A stretch of DNA of 64,000 bases from assembly GCF_018614415.1 (NCBI RefSeq), contig NZ_JAGGOO010000028.1, positions 167,722 to 231,721 on the forward strand. The letters run 5' to 3'. Of this stretch, positions 17,212-26,267 are shown piece after piece (the stretch's first letter is position 1; the number at the start of each line of letters is the position of its first letter). Position numbers and translations under genes: made by a program. Source of the DNA: Streptomyces sp. ISL-12. Lineage in GTDB: Bacteria > Actinomycetota > Actinomycetes > Streptomycetales > Streptomycetaceae. Below the pieces are notes generated by a model. The model saw nothing but the letters and a program-made list of their open reading frames with translations, was not told where the DNA came from and did not search any database.

Positions 17212-17793
17212 TCAGGAAGCGCCGCGGGCTGCGCGCAGGCCGGTCCAGCGGCGGGCGCCGGCGGCGGGCAGGTCCAGCTGGTCCAGGACGCGGGAGACGA
17301 TGTGCTCCACGACGTCGTCGACCGTCTCCGGGTGGTTGTAGAAGGCGGGCACGGGCGGGACGACGCGGACCCCCATGCGGGCCAGCGCCAGCATGTTCTC
17401 CAGGTGGATCTCGCTGAGCGGCGTCTCGCGGGGGACCAGCACCAGCGGCCGGCGCTCCTTCAGCGTCACGTCCGCCGCCCGGCCCACCAGGCCGTCCGCG
17501 TAACCGGCGCGGATGCCGGCCAGTGTCTTCATCGAGCACGGGATCACGACCATGCCGTCCGTCCGGAACGAACCGGAGGAGATGGTGGCGCCCTGGTCCT
17601 CGGGCGGGTGTGCCACGTCGGCCAGCGCGGCCACCTCCCGCATGGTGCGGCCGGTCTCCAGCTCGACGGTGGCCCGCGCCCAGCGGCTGGCGACGAAGTG
17701 GGTCTCCACGTCCGGCAGTTCGGCGAGGCGCTCCAGCAGCCGCACCCCGAAGGGCGCGCCGGTGGCCCCCGTCATCGCCACGATCACCCGCAC
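17212..17793 (-). CDS. vdcB: UbiX-like flavin prenyltransferase, subunit B
   Basis: 193 aa. It makes prenylated FMN from FMN and dimethylallyl (pyro)phosphate, the cofactor of vdcC. UbiX landmarks are RVIVAMTGATGAPFGVRLLE at the N-terminus, SSGSFRTDGMVVIPCSMKTL (phosphate and flavin binding) and RPLVLVPRETPLSEIHLENM. The GTG start at 17793 is the only start that keeps the N-terminal motif; an AAGGA lies about 11 bases upstream. It is the first gene of the vdcBCD operon, divergent from an AraC regulator. Confidence 0.93.
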   Translation of the reverse strand: MRVIVAMTGATGAPFGVRLLERLAELPDVETHFVASRWARATVELETGRTMREVAALADVAHPPEDQGATISSGSFRTDGMVVIPCSMKTLAGIRAGYADGLVGRAADVTLKERRPLVLVPRETPLSEIHLENMLALARMGVRVVPPVPAFYNHPETVDDVVEHIVSRVLDQLDLPAAGARRWTGLRAARGAS

Positions 17794-17839
17794 GGCACAC
17801 CTGTTCCTTTTCGGTCAGCTCCCGGTCCGTTCTCCGTCC

Positions 17840-17875
17840 ACGCTAGGAGCCACTGCTGGCGTGGGCCGGTATGCT
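17840..17875. promoter_or_regulatory. Divergent promoters between vdcB and the AraC regulator
   Basis: A minus-strand TAGCGT (17845-17840) fits the -10 of the vdc operon. A plus-strand TATGCT (17870-17875) fits the -10 of the regulator. They are 24 bases apart with GCCACTGCTGGC between, so one bound regulator could act on both. The -35 boxes are not clear. Confidence 0.45.
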
Positions 17876-17886
17876 GAGGACAACTG

Positions 17887-18789
17887 ATGGGGAAAAACGG
17901 ACAGGTGCGCGGTATGGCTTCCACGATCACCGACGTGGCGTACCGGCCCGCGCTGAGCGCGCCGATCGGCATGGACGTCGTCGACTTCGCGGAGCTGCGG
18001 GCCCGCGGCCGGCGCCGCGGCATCGACCTGTCCAGCCCGCAGCGCCCGGACTTCCACCACCTCATCCACGTCCACCCGGACTCCGCGCCGCTGCCGCACA
18101 CCGTGGACTTCACCCGGTACGTCGTCCCGGCCGGCGGCTGGCTGTGGGTGCGGCCCGGCCAGGTCCACCAGTACGGCGCCGGACCCGAGGGGCCCTGGGC
18201 CGTGGCGACCGGGGACATCGTGATCTGGCGCCCCGGTTTCGTCCCGGACGATCCCCCGGACGCGGCGGGCCCCGTCGTCCCGGCGGGCCCGCACGCCCGG
18301 TCGGTGGACCACGCCCGCCGGCACCTGGTCGCCGAGTACGCGGACCTGGGCACGATGCCCCTGGAGGCGCACAACAAGGCGCTGCGGATGCTGCTGACGG
18401 TCCTGCTGCTGCGGCTGGCCCACGCCGCACCGCCGGAGACCACCGGCGCCGAGGCGGCCGGGGACGGGCCCTTCCCCCGCTTCCGGGCCGCCGTGGAGCG
18501 GGACTTCACCCGCACCCACCGCGTCGCCGACTACGCCGCCGCCCTCGGCTACAGCGTGCGCACCCTCACCCGCGCCGTCCACGCCGCCACCGGGACGACG
18601 GCCAAGGCGTACCTCGACGCCCGCATCGTGCTGGAGGCCAAACGCCTGCTGGTGCACACCGACCGGACCGCCGCCGACGTCGCCCGCCACCTCGGCTTCG
18701 CCGACCCCAGCGACTTCGGCGCGTTCTTCCGTAGGCACGACGGGCGCACCCCGCTGGAGTTCCGGGCGGCGGCCCGGGGGACGGCCTGA
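17887..18789 (+). CDS. AraC-family regulator, probable controller of vdcBCD
   Basis: 300 aa. The N-terminal half is a cupin-like ligand domain (DFTRYVVPAGGWLWVRPGQV), and the C-terminal ~100 residues hold an AraC HTH pair (VADYAAALGYSVRTLTRAVH; ADVARHLGFADPSDFGAFF). GAGGA lies upstream of the ATG at 17887; an internal ATG at 17914 is the alternative. Its divergent position suggests it activates vdcBCD in response to a phenolic acid (inference). Confidence 0.87.
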   Translation: MGKNGQVRGMASTITDVAYRPALSAPIGMDVVDFAELRARGRRRGIDLSSPQRPDFHHLIHVHPDSAPLPHTVDFTRYVVPAGGWLWVRPGQVHQYGAGPEGPWAVATGDIVIWRPGFVPDDPPDAAGPVVPAGPHARSVDHARRHLVAEYADLGTMPLEAHNKALRMLLTVLLLRLAHAAPPETTGAEAAGDGPFPRFRAAVERDFTRTHRVADYAAALGYSVRTLTRAVHAATGTTAKAYLDARIVLEAKRLLVHTDRTAADVARHLGFADPSDFGAFFRRHDGRTPLEFRAAARGTA

Positions 18790-18800
18790 CCCCGCACGGG

Positions 18801-19787
18801 TCAGCGCGGCGCCAAGGCCGCCCAGGCGTCGTCGTCCAGCGCGAGGAACTCCTCCGTCCGCGCGCGCGACGGCATCACCGGTACGTCGTCCCGGGTGCGC
18901 AGGGCCGCCGCGGCGGCGAGATGGCCCAGCCGCAGCCGGGAGCGCTCGTCGCGGCCGTCCAGGACACCGGAGAGGTAACCGGCCGCGAACGCGTCGCCCG
19001 CGCCGACCGGTTCGACCACCTTGACCGGCAGCGACGGCACGAACGTCCGGACACCCCCGGCGTACGAGGTGGCCCCGTGCTCCGCGTCCTTGACCACCAC
19101 GGCCGGCGCCGGTCCGAGCAGCGCGGCCACGTCCTGCGCGCGGGGCGTGGCCCACAGCCCCTCGGCCTCGTCCCGGCCGACGAACACCAGGTCGGCGGCG
19201 CGGGCGAGGGCCAGCAACCGGGGCGCCGCCTCGTCCCGGCCGCCGCGCCACAGGGCGGGACGGTGGTTGACGTCGAAGGAGACGACCGGGCCCGTACCGG
19301 TGACCCGGTCCACGAGCAGCGCGTCGAGCAGGCCGGCGCAGCCGTCCGAGAGCGCCGCGGTGATGCCCGTCAGGTGCGTCAGCCGGGCCCGGCGCAGCAG
19401 CGGCAGCCGGGCCAGCTCCGGGCCCATGCCGGCGGCGGCCGACTCCCGGCGGTAGTAGTGCGCACGGGTGCCGTCCGGCCCCGGGTCCTTGAAGTAGACG
19501 CCGGTCGGCCGGTCCGGGTCGGTCTGGACCGCGCCCACCTCAACGCCGCGCGCGGTGAGTTCGGCCAGGACACGGCGCCCGAACGGGTCGTCGCCCAGCC
19601 GGCTGAGCCAGGCGGCCCGGTGGCCGAGCCCGGCCAGCGCGCAGGCGACGTTGGACTCGGCGCCGCCGATGCCCAGCCTGAGCTGCGCCTGCTCGGCGAG
19701 CGGCCGGTCGTCCGGCGGGCCGAGGACGGCCATCGTCTCGCCGACACACACGGCGTCGGCGGCGGGCGGCGGGGTGGGCAGAGCCAC
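18801..19787 (-). CDS. kdgK: PfkB-family sugar kinase, probable 2-keto-3-deoxygluconate kinase
   Basis: 328 aa. The ribokinase fold is shown by GIGGAESNVACALAGLG near the N-terminus and by the PfkB signature around EPVGAGDAFAAGYLSGVLDG, with GAGD supplying the catalytic Asp and anion hole. The context (ManD makes 2-keto-3-deoxygluconate) points to KDG kinase, which makes KDPG. The frame is open to a GTG at 19823 overlapping the previous stop, but the GTG at 19787 has a near-perfect AGGAGG five bases upstream and is preferred. It is the last gene of the hexuronate operon. A KDPG aldolase is not in the window. Confidence 0.85.
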   Translation of the reverse strand: MALPTPPPAADAVCVGETMAVLGPPDDRPLAEQAQLRLGIGGAESNVACALAGLGHRAAWLSRLGDDPFGRRVLAELTARGVEVGAVQTDPDRPTGVYFKDPGPDGTRAHYYRRESAAAGMGPELARLPLLRRARLTHLTGITAALSDGCAGLLDALLVDRVTGTGPVVSFDVNHRPALWRGGRDEAAPRLLALARAADLVFVGRDEAEGLWATPRAQDVAALLGPAPAVVVKDAEHGATSYAGGVRTFVPSLPVKVVEPVGAGDAFAAGYLSGVLDGRDERSRLRLGHLAAAAALRTRDDVPVMPSRARTEEFLALDDDAWAALAPR

Positions 19788-19819
19788 GGGAACCTCCTGG
19801 GGATCGGTGTCGCGCGGGC

Positions 19820-20896
19820 TCACGCGCCGGACAGACGCAGCATGACCTTGCTGCTGCCGCTGCCCGGGTCCGCGGCGGCCGACAGCGCCTCCTCGGCCCG
19901 CGCCAGCGGGAACCGGTGGGTGATCAGCGGGCGCACGTCCACGCCGTCCCGCAGGGCGAGCAGCGCGTCGTCGATCTCCTCGACGAAACGGTACGAGCCC
20001 GTCCAGGTGATCTCGCGGGTCACCAGGTCACCGAGGACGGCGCTGACGGCCGTACCGGGCAGGTTGCCGACCTGGACCAGGGTGCCGCCCCGGGCGGTGG
20101 CCCGCAGCACCGCGCCGAGCGCCGCCGGAGCGCCGGACGCCTCGAAGACGACCTCCACGTCCTCGGGCAGCACCTCGCCGCGGGAGAGGTCACGGGTCTC
20201 GGCGGCGCCCATCGCACGGGCTACGGCGAGGGCGTCCGCCGACAGGTCGGCGGCGATCACGGTGTCCGCGCCGCGGTACCGGGCGGCGGCCACCACCAGG
20301 GAGCCGATCGGCCCGGCGCCGTTCACCAGGACCGTCCGGCCGCGCAGATCCGGTACCCGGCCGACCGCGTGCAGGGCCACCGCCAGCGGTTCGGCCAGCG
20401 CGCCCTGTTCGGTGCCCACGCCGTCCGGCAGCGGCCTGACCTGGCCGGCGTCGACCACCCGGTACTCGCTGAACCCGCCGTCGGTGTGCGGGGTGAACGC
20501 CGCCGAACCGAAGTAGCGGACGTGCGGGTAGAGGTTGGTGCGGCCGGCGATCCGGTCCGGCAGGACGCCGTCGCCGACCAGCCGGGCCGGGTGCACGGTC
20601 ACCGGCAGCCCCTCGGCCAGGCCGGTGACGCCCGGGCCGAGCGCGGCGATCCGGCCCGCGACCTCGTGCCCGAGCACCAGCGGATGGGCGAGCGCGGCCG
20701 TGCCGGACGCGCCCTTCTTCCAGTACGCGATGTCGGAGCCGCAGATCCCGCCCCACTCCAGGGCCAGCAGCACCTGACCGGCGCCCGGCACCGGGCGGGG
20801 CCGCGCGTCGACCCGCACGTCACCGGGGCCGTGCACCACGACCGCCCGCATGGTGCGCCCCTCGGTGGCGGCGCGTTCTTCGGTCACGGCGGTCAT
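19820..20896 (-). CDS. Zinc-type alcohol dehydrogenase, L-idonate 5-dehydrogenase-like
   Basis: 358 aa MDR enzyme. Catalytic zinc ligands are visible in GGICGSDIAYW and LVLGHEVAGRI. The region YPHVRYFGSAAFTPHTDGGF is characteristic of L-idonate 5-dehydrogenase, and LVNGAGPIGSLVVAAARY is the NAD(P) Rossmann motif. The four structural-zinc cysteines found in most relatives are absent from the lobe around residues 90-115. It probably oxidises idonate, gluconate or a related polyol acid. Its ATG overlaps the transporter stop (ATGA), with GGAGG upstream. Confidence 0.85.
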   Translation of the reverse strand: MTAVTEERAATEGRTMRAVVVHGPGDVRVDARPRPVPGAGQVLLALEWGGICGSDIAYWKKGASGTAALAHPLVLGHEVAGRIAALGPGVTGLAEGLPVTVHPARLVGDGVLPDRIAGRTNLYPHVRYFGSAAFTPHTDGGFSEYRVVDAGQVRPLPDGVGTEQGALAEPLAVALHAVGRVPDLRGRTVLVNGAGPIGSLVVAAARYRGADTVIAADLSADALAVARAMGAAETRDLSRGEVLPEDVEVVFEASGAPAALGAVLRATARGGTLVQVGNLPGTAVSAVLGDLVTREITWTGSYRFVEEIDDALLALRDGVDVRPLITHRFPLARAEEALSAAADPGSGSSKVMLRLSGA

Positions 20897-22287
20897 ACGG
20901 CATCCTCCAGGCGGACCAGGTCGCGTCCGCGGGTCTCGGGCGCGAGGTACGCGCTGACGAAGGTGATGAGCGAGTAGACGACGAGCATCGCGGCGATGGG
21001 CCACCAACTGCCGGTGACGGCCGTGAGGGTGGCGGCGAGGACGGGGCCGATCGCGGTGGCGAGGATGCCGCCGATCTCCTTGGCGAGGGCCAGCTGCGTG
21101 AACCGGGTGCGGGCGCCGAAGAGTTCGGCCATCGTCACGCTCTCCAGCGAGAACAGCCCCAGCACACCGACGTTGAGGCCGAGCACCATGCCGATCATCA
21201 CCCCGGGCGTCGAGCCGGACGTGATCAGCAGCATCACCGGGAAGGCGATGACGGCGGTCAGCAGCGTCAGCGCCAGGTAGACCACCCGGCGTCCGAGCCG
21301 GTCGCCGAGCAGCCCGACCAGCGGCACGGTGGCGAAGCCGAGCAGCGAGCCGTACACGATCGCGTCGGTGGGCACGGACCGGCCGACGGCGAGGTTGGTG
21401 GCGATGTAACCGACCAGGAACGTCTGGATCACCCCGGAGTTGCCCGCCTGGCCGAAGCGCAGCCCGAGGGCGAGGAAGAACGCCTTGCCCTTGCGCTGCC
21501 GGATGCCGGCCGCGAGCACGTTCTCCGTGCCCTCGCCGGTGCCCGCGATCGCGGCCTCCACCTCGTCGCGGGCCAGCGCCACACCGTCCACCACGTCGGG
21601 GCGTTCCTCGAAGACGGGGCTCTCCTTCAGGCCCCGGCGCAGCCAGACCGCGAAGATCATCAGGCCGAAGCTGAGCAGGAACGGCAGCCGCCAGCCCCAG
21701 GACAGCAACTGGTCCTCGCTGAGCACGGCGAGCAGCACGGCCCACAGCCCGGAGGCGGCGAGCGTCCCGGAGTTGGTGCCGAGCGACACCAGCGAGGAGA
21801 TCAGACCGCGCCGCTTGGCCGGGGCGTACTCGGCGAGCAGCACCGTCGCGCCGGCGATCTCGGCGCCCGCGCCGAACCCCTGGACGAGCCGCAGCACGAC
21901 CAGCAGGACCGGCGCCATGATGCCGATCGTGGCGTAGGTGGGCAGCACGCCGATCAGGGTGGTGGAGGCGCCCATCAGCAGGATGGTCAGGTACAGGACC
22001 TTCTTGCGGCCGATCCGGTCGCCCATCCGCCCGAAGTAGACGGCGCCGGCGAGCCGGGCCACGTAGCCCACGCCGTAGGTGGCCATCGCGGCGATGAGGC
22101 CGATGGCGGGGCTGACGTCCGGGAAGAAGAGCTTGTTGAAGACGATCGCGGCGGCCAGCGAGTACAGCTGGAAGTCCATGAACTCCATGGCCGTGCCCAG
22201 CCAGCCGGAGACGGCGGCTCTGGCCAGGTCGCCCGTGGTGCGCTCCGCGGGGCGGGTCTGCTCCGCGGTGACGGCACTGTCCTTCAT
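20893..22287 (-). CDS. MFS metabolite:H+ symporter (MHS family), probable sugar-acid permease
   Basis: 464 aa with about 12 membrane spans. MHS/MFS signatures are GRMGDRIGRKKVL between TM2 and TM3 and LLGDRLGRRVVYL in the second half. The N-terminus SGWLGTAMEFMDFQLYSLAA is typical of the shikimate/proline/KgtP-like group. Its place inside an operon for mannonate/fructuronate breakdown suggests uptake of a hexuronate or aldonate. The ATG at 22287 has CGGAG upstream. Translationally coupled to the dehydrogenase gene. Confidence 0.9.
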   Translation of the reverse strand: MKDSAVTAEQTRPAERTTGDLARAAVSGWLGTAMEFMDFQLYSLAAAIVFNKLFFPDVSPAIGLIAAMATYGVGYVARLAGAVYFGRMGDRIGRKKVLYLTILLMGASTTLIGVLPTYATIGIMAPVLLVVLRLVQGFGAGAEIAGATVLLAEYAPAKRRGLISSLVSLGTNSGTLAASGLWAVLLAVLSEDQLLSWGWRLPFLLSFGLMIFAVWLRRGLKESPVFEERPDVVDGVALARDEVEAAIAGTGEGTENVLAAGIRQRKGKAFFLALGLRFGQAGNSGVIQTFLVGYIATNLAVGRSVPTDAIVYGSLLGFATVPLVGLLGDRLGRRVVYLALTLLTAVIAFPVMLLITSGSTPGVMIGMVLGLNVGVLGLFSLESVTMAELFGARTRFTQLALAKEIGGILATAIGPVLAATLTAVTGSWWPIAAMLVVYSLITFVSAYLAPETRGRDLVRLEDAV

Positions 22288-22340
22288 CGTGAACTCCGTT
22301 GTTCGAGGGGACGGGAGCGGTGAAACGGGAGGAGGGGGCG

Positions 22341-23795
22341 TCAGATCTCGACGCGGCCCGCGCGCAGTGCCGGCAGCCGGTCCGCGACGGCCGTGACGAG
22401 GGCGGTGTCGTCGGCCAGGTCGGCCGCGCCGACGGCCCGCAGCAGCGCGGCCACCGTCCCGGCGGGCCGGCCCCCGGCCTTCCAGCAGGCGGCGAGCGCC
22501 TCGGCCGCGGGGTCGGACCGGCCGGGCGCGCCGGGCCGGGTGCCGTACGCCCAGGCGCCGACGGCGAGGGCGAGGACCGGGGTGTCCGCGCCGGCCGCGC
22601 GCAGCTCGCGCAGGGCGGGCAGCCAGCGTTCGGTGATCTTCAGCGAGGCGTCGGAGCCGATCTGCTCCAGCCGGTGGCGCATCGCCGGGTTGCGGAACCG
22701 CACGACGAGGTCGTCGGCGTACGCGCCCGCGTCGGGGCCGCCCTCCGGCAGGGTCGGGGCGACCTCCGCGCACAGGGCCCGGACGAGCCGCTCGCCCCAG
22801 TCCGTCGCCATCGCGTCGGCGACGGTCTCGCGGCCGGTGGCCAGGCCCAGGTGGGCCAGGGCCGAGTGGGAGCCGTTCAGCAGCCGCAACTTGGTGAGCT
22901 GGTACGGGCCAGCGTCCGGCACGAACAGCGCGCCGTCCCGCTCCCAGGGAGGCCGGGGCGCGGCGAAGGAGTCCTCCAGCACCCACTGGCGGTAGGGCTC
23001 GCCGGCCACCGTCAGGGCGTCGTCGAGGCCGAGCGCGGCGCGGGCGGCGGCCCGGTCGGCCTCGCCCGTCGCGGGCACGATCCGGTCGACGACCGTCGAG
23101 GGGAAGGCCACCGCCCGGGCCATCCGGTCCAGCACCAGGTCGCGGTCCGGCCAGGCGGAGGCCCGTACGAAGTCGGCCACGACCCGGCCCAGCACGGCGC
23201 CGTTGTCCGCCATGTTGTCGCAGGACACGACGGTGACCGGGGGCGCGCCGGCCCGCATCCGGGCGGCCAGTCCGGCGGCGAGGCGGCCCACCACCGTGGT
23301 CAGCGGGCCGTCCGGGCCCGCCGCGAGGTCGGCGGCGACCGGCGCCGCGGCCGTGTCGAGCCCGCCCGTCACGGCCGACCGGTGGTACCCCTTCTCGGTC
23401 ACCGTCAGGGTCACCACCGTCACCTGGGGATCGGCGAGCAGGGCGTCCACGGCTCCGGCGTCCGGGCCCATCGCCAGGGCGCCGATGACCGAACCCACCA
23501 CCCGGCAGGCGTCGCCGGCGGGACGGCGCTCGACGAGCGAGTAGAGACAGTCCTGCTCGCGCAGGGCGCGCACCGTGCCGGCCGAGCGGGGGGCCACGGC
23601 GGTGATGCCCCACGGCTCACCGGACAGCGCGGCGGCGTTCTCGGTGTACAGCGCCTGGTGCGCCCGGTGGAAGGCGCCGAGCCCGAAGTGCACCACGCGC
23701 GGGCGCAGCCCGGCCGGGTCCACGGCGGGCCGGAGCCCCGGCGCCAGCCGGGACAGCGCCGTACGGTCCAGACGAGGAGGTGTCACCGCGCTCAC
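22341..23795 (-). CDS. uxuB: Mannitol dehydrogenase-family oxidoreductase, probable fructuronate reductase (UxuB)
   Basis: 484 aa. The N-terminal domain begins [18 protein letters not shown], the NAD-binding motif of the polyol long-chain dehydrogenases. [10 protein letters not shown] and [16 protein letters not shown] (catalytic Lys and conserved Asn/His) are family hallmarks. It is predicted to interconvert D-fructuronate and D-mannonate, which fits the adjacent mannonate dehydratase. Mannitol or arabinitol oxidation is the alternative. The GTG start overlaps the manD stop by four bases. Confidence 0.85.
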   Translation of the reverse strand: MSAVTPPRLDRTALSRLAPGLRPAVDPAGLRPRVVHFGLGAFHRAHQALYTENAAALSGEPWGITAVAPRSAGTVRALREQDCLYSLVERRPAGDACRVVGSVIGALAMGPDAGAVDALLADPQVTVVTLTVTEKGYHRSAVTGGLDTAAAPVAADLAAGPDGPLTTVVGRLAAGLAARMRAGAPPVTVVSCDNMADNGAVLGRVVADFVRASAWPDRDLVLDRMARAVAFPSTVVDRIVPATGEADRAAARAALGLDDALTVAGEPYRQWVLEDSFAAPRPPWERDGALFVPDAGPYQLTKLRLLNGSHSALAHLGLATGRETVADAMATDWGERLVRALCAEVAPTLPEGGPDAGAYADDLVVRFRNPAMRHRLEQIGSDASLKITERWLPALRELRAAGADTPVLALAVGAWAYGTRPGAPGRSDPAAEALAACWKAGGRPAGTVAALLRAVGAADLADDTALVTAVADRLPALRAGRVEI

Positions 23796-25000
23796 CAGTC
23801 GTGCACCGAGCCGTCGAGGCGGCGCGCCACGGGCAGATAACGCCGCTGGTACGGGAAGCGCTCGGCCGCCTTCTCGTCGTACTCGACGCCCAGGCCCGGA
23901 GCGTCCGACGGGTTGAGGTACCCGTCGGCGAAGGTGACACCGCTGCGGAACACCTCGAAGGTCTCCTCCGCGTGCCCCATGTACTCCTGGATGCCGAAGT
24001 TCGGCACCGTCACGTCCAGGTGCACGGCGGCGGCCATGGAGACGGGGGAGAGGTCCGTCGCGCCGTGCGAGCCGGTCCGTACGTGGTACAGGGCCGCCAG
24101 GTCGAAGATCCGCCGCAGATGGGTGATGCCGCCCGCGTGCACGACGGTGGTGCGTACGTAGTCGACGAGCTGCTCGGTGATGAGGTGCTGGACGTCCCAG
24201 ACCGAGTTCATCACCTCGCCGACCGCGATCGGCGTGGTGGTGTGCTGCCGGATGAGCCGGAACGCCTCCTGGTTCTCCGCCGGGGTCGGGTCCTCCATCC
24301 AGAACAGCCGGCACGCCTCGACGCTCTTGCCGAACCGGGCCGCCTCGATGGGGGTCAGGCGGTGGTGCACGTCGTGCAGCAGGTGGAAGCCGAAGCCGAA
24401 CCGCTCGCGGACCGCCTCCAGATAGGCGGGCGCGAAACCGAGGTACGCCTCCGTGTCCCAGGGCTGTTCCTGGGGCAGGTCGGTCGCGGCCGGCTCGTAG
24501 ATCGTGCCCTTGCGGACCCCGTACGTGCCGCCGACGTCCGGCACGGCGGCCTGCGCCCGCACCGCCTTGTAGCCCAGCTCCAGGTGGCGCTGGACGTCGT
24601 CCAGGAGGGAAGGGACGTCGGTGCCGCTGGCGTGCGAGTAGACCAGGACGCCGTCCCGGGACCGGCCGCCGAGGAGCTGGTACACGGGCAGGCCCGCGAC
24701 CTTGCCCTTGATGTCCCACAGCGCCGTGTCGACGGCCGACACCGCCGTCATCGTCACCGGACCGCGACGCCAGTACGCGCCCTTGTAGAGGTACTGCCAC
24801 ATGTCCTCGACGCGGGCCGGGTCCCGGCCGATGAGCAGCGGCACCACGTGGTCGCGCAGATAGGCGGCGACGGCCAGTTCCCGGCCGTTGAGCGTGGCGT
24901 CGCCCAGCCCGGTCACCCCGTCGCTGGTGGTGATGCGCAGCGTGACGAACGTGCGCCCCGGGGAGGAGACGAACACCTCGGCCCGCTCGATTGTGCTCAC
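23792..25000 (-). CDS. manD: D-mannonate dehydratase, enolase-superfamily ManD
   Basis: 402 aa. It dehydrates D-mannonate to 2-keto-3-deoxygluconate using Mg2+. The sequence follows characterised ManD/RspA proteins nearly end to end: [82 protein letters not shown] and the final HDW. The metal ligands lie in the HDVHHR, MEDP and GEVMNS segments. The GTG at 25000 has GGAG six bases upstream and matches the family N-terminus. An ATG at 25012 lacks proper spacing. First gene of the operon. Confidence 0.93.
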   Translation of the reverse strand: MSTIERAEVFVSSPGRTFVTLRITTSDGVTGLGDATLNGRELAVAAYLRDHVVPLLIGRDPARVEDMWQYLYKGAYWRRGPVTMTAVSAVDTALWDIKGKVAGLPVYQLLGGRSRDGVLVYSHASGTDVPSLLDDVQRHLELGYKAVRAQAAVPDVGGTYGVRKGTIYEPAATDLPQEQPWDTEAYLGFAPAYLEAVRERFGFGFHLLHDVHHRLTPIEAARFGKSVEACRLFWMEDPTPAENQEAFRLIRQHTTTPIAVGEVMNSVWDVQHLITEQLVDYVRTTVVHAGGITHLRRIFDLAALYHVRTGSHGATDLSPVSMAAAVHLDVTVPNFGIQEYMGHAEETFEVFRSGVTFADGYLNPSDAPGLGVEYDEKAAERFPYQRRYLPVARRLDGSVHDW

Positions 25001-25024
25001 TTGCGGCTCCATCCTGTCGTGCAG

Positions 25025-25040
25025 TGCTTGTATACAAGCA
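25025..25040. promoter_or_regulatory. Perfect 16-bp palindrome, probable GntR operator
   Basis: TGCTTGTATACAAGCA is a perfect palindrome in the short gap between manD and the divergent GntR gene. Its core TTGTATACAA fits FadR/UxuR-type GntR operators. It sits 24 bases before the manD GTG and 51 before the gntR ATG, so one site could repress both. Confidence 0.8.
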
Positions 25041-25091
25041 TCTGTCGTGCAGGGGTGCAATACCCTTTCCGCAGGTACGTAGGATGGCCCC

Positions 25092-25805
25092 ATGCCTCAA
25101 TCGAACGGGCGGCGGACCAGTCGGCGCGACATCTACCTGAAGCTGCGTCAGATGGTCCTGACCCTGGAACTCGCCCCGGGCGCCGCCCTGTCGGAGAACG
25201 AGCTGGCCGCGTCGCTGGGGGTCAGCAGGACCCCGGTGCGCGAGAGCCTGATCCTGCTCGCCCAGGAAGGGCTGGTGCAGGTGTTCCCCAAGATCGGGTC
25301 GTTCGTGTCACGGGTGGACCCGGCGCAGGTCGCCGACGCCCAGTTCCTGCGCGAGGCCGTGGAGCTCGCCTCCCTGGAGGACCTGCCCGAACGGCTCGAC
25401 GCGGGGATCGTGGCGGAGCTGCGGGACAACCTGGAGCGCCAGCGTGCCACCGGCCTCGGCCGGGAGGAGTTCTTCGCCCTGGACGAGGCGTTCCACCAGG
25501 CCCTGCTGCGGCTGAGCGGCCACGGCAACGCGTGGACGACGGTCGCCGCGGCCAAGGGTCACCTGGACCGGGCCCGCCGGCTCGGCCTGCACGGGCACGA
25601 GTCCCCGGCGGTCTTCGCCGACCAGCACCAGGAGATCTTCGCGGCGGTCGAGAGCGGTGACGTGCCGCTGGCCCGCTCGCGCATGCGCGACCACCTGAGG
25701 GCCGTCTTCAACGACATCGAACGCATCCGCGCCCACGCGCCCGAGCTGTTCGCCTCCGGCTCCTCGACGGTGCCGGTGCGGCGCAGTGTGGTGGTCTGGG
25801 AGTAG
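25092..25805 (+). CDS. GntR/FadR-family (FCD) regulator of the hexuronate operon
   Basis: 237 aa. The N-terminal winged helix ([21 protein letters not shown]) is followed by an FCD ligand domain with metal-type histidines ([30 protein letters not shown]). FCD proteins sense small acids such as uronate or aldonate intermediates. It is divergent from manD, with a palindrome between, and is expected to repress manD-uxuB-transporter-dehydrogenase-kdgK until the inducer binds. Confidence 0.9.
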   Translation: MPQSNGRRTSRRDIYLKLRQMVLTLELAPGAALSENELAASLGVSRTPVRESLILLAQEGLVQVFPKIGSFVSRVDPAQVADAQFLREAVELASLEDLPERLDAGIVAELRDNLERQRATGLGREEFFALDEAFHQALLRLSGHGNAWTTVAAAKGHLDRARRLGLHGHESPAVFADQHQEIFAAVESGDVPLARSRMRDHLRAVFNDIERIRAHAPELFASGSSTVPVRRSVVVWE

Positions 25806-25838
25806 CCCCGGGCCGCCGGCCGGCTCCCGGGGCGCCGG

Positions 25839-26267
25839 TCACGGCCGTCGGCTCTCGCTCACGGTCGGCGGGGCACTGGCGGTGGGCGAGGCCGACGGTG
25901 CCTCGGAGGGGGTGGACGCGGTCTGCCCCGGGCCGGAGGGCGCCGGGGTGGGCGGCTCGTCGGTGGCCGGGGGTGAGGGCCACGGGGCCGTCGCGGAGGG
26001 CGGCGCCATCGGCACCGTCGGGGACGCGGGCCGCTCGGGCGCCGCCCGCAGGAACGGCAGCGCGACCAGGCCGGCCACGGCGACGGTCAGACCGGCGCCC
26101 GCGGCGGTGCGCAGCAGGCGGCGGCGGGACGCGGCGCGGCGGATCTGCTCGTAGCGGCCGGGGGGCGCGGAGAGGTGCCCGGGGGCGGGGCGCAGGACCA
26201 CCAGGAACGGGTCGTCGGGGCCGGACTCCGGGCCCTCGCCCTCGCCTTCGTCAACGCGTGTGGTCAA
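25839..26267 (-). CDS. Single-pass membrane protein downstream of ECF sigma gene (anti-sigma-like position)
   Basis: 142 aa. A cytoplasmic N-terminus of ~50 residues has a basic stretch (RAASRRRLLRTAAG), then one membrane span (GAGLTVAVAGLVALPFL), then a Pro/Ser/Thr-rich outer tail. No HxxxCxxC anti-sigma motif is present. The TTG start at 26267 has GAGGAG upstream and overlaps the sigma gene by 17 bases, so translation is coupled. By position it may restrain the sigma factor, but sequence alone does not prove it. Confidence 0.75.
   Translation of the reverse strand: MTTRVDEGEGEGPESGPDDPFLVVLRPAPGHLSAPPGRYEQIRRAASRRRLLRTAAGAGLTVAVAGLVALPFLRAAPERPASPTVPMAPPSATAPWPSPPATDEPPTPAPSGPGQTASTPSEAPSASPTASAPPTVSESRRP

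Noticed and set aside
15609..17417. 602-codon open frame on the plus strand
   Set aside because: Antisense to vdcC and vdcB, which are clear family matches on the other strand.
19823..19823. GTG at 19823 as the start of the KDG kinase
   Set aside because: The GTG at 19787 has an AGGAGG site at ideal spacing and matches the family N-terminus better.
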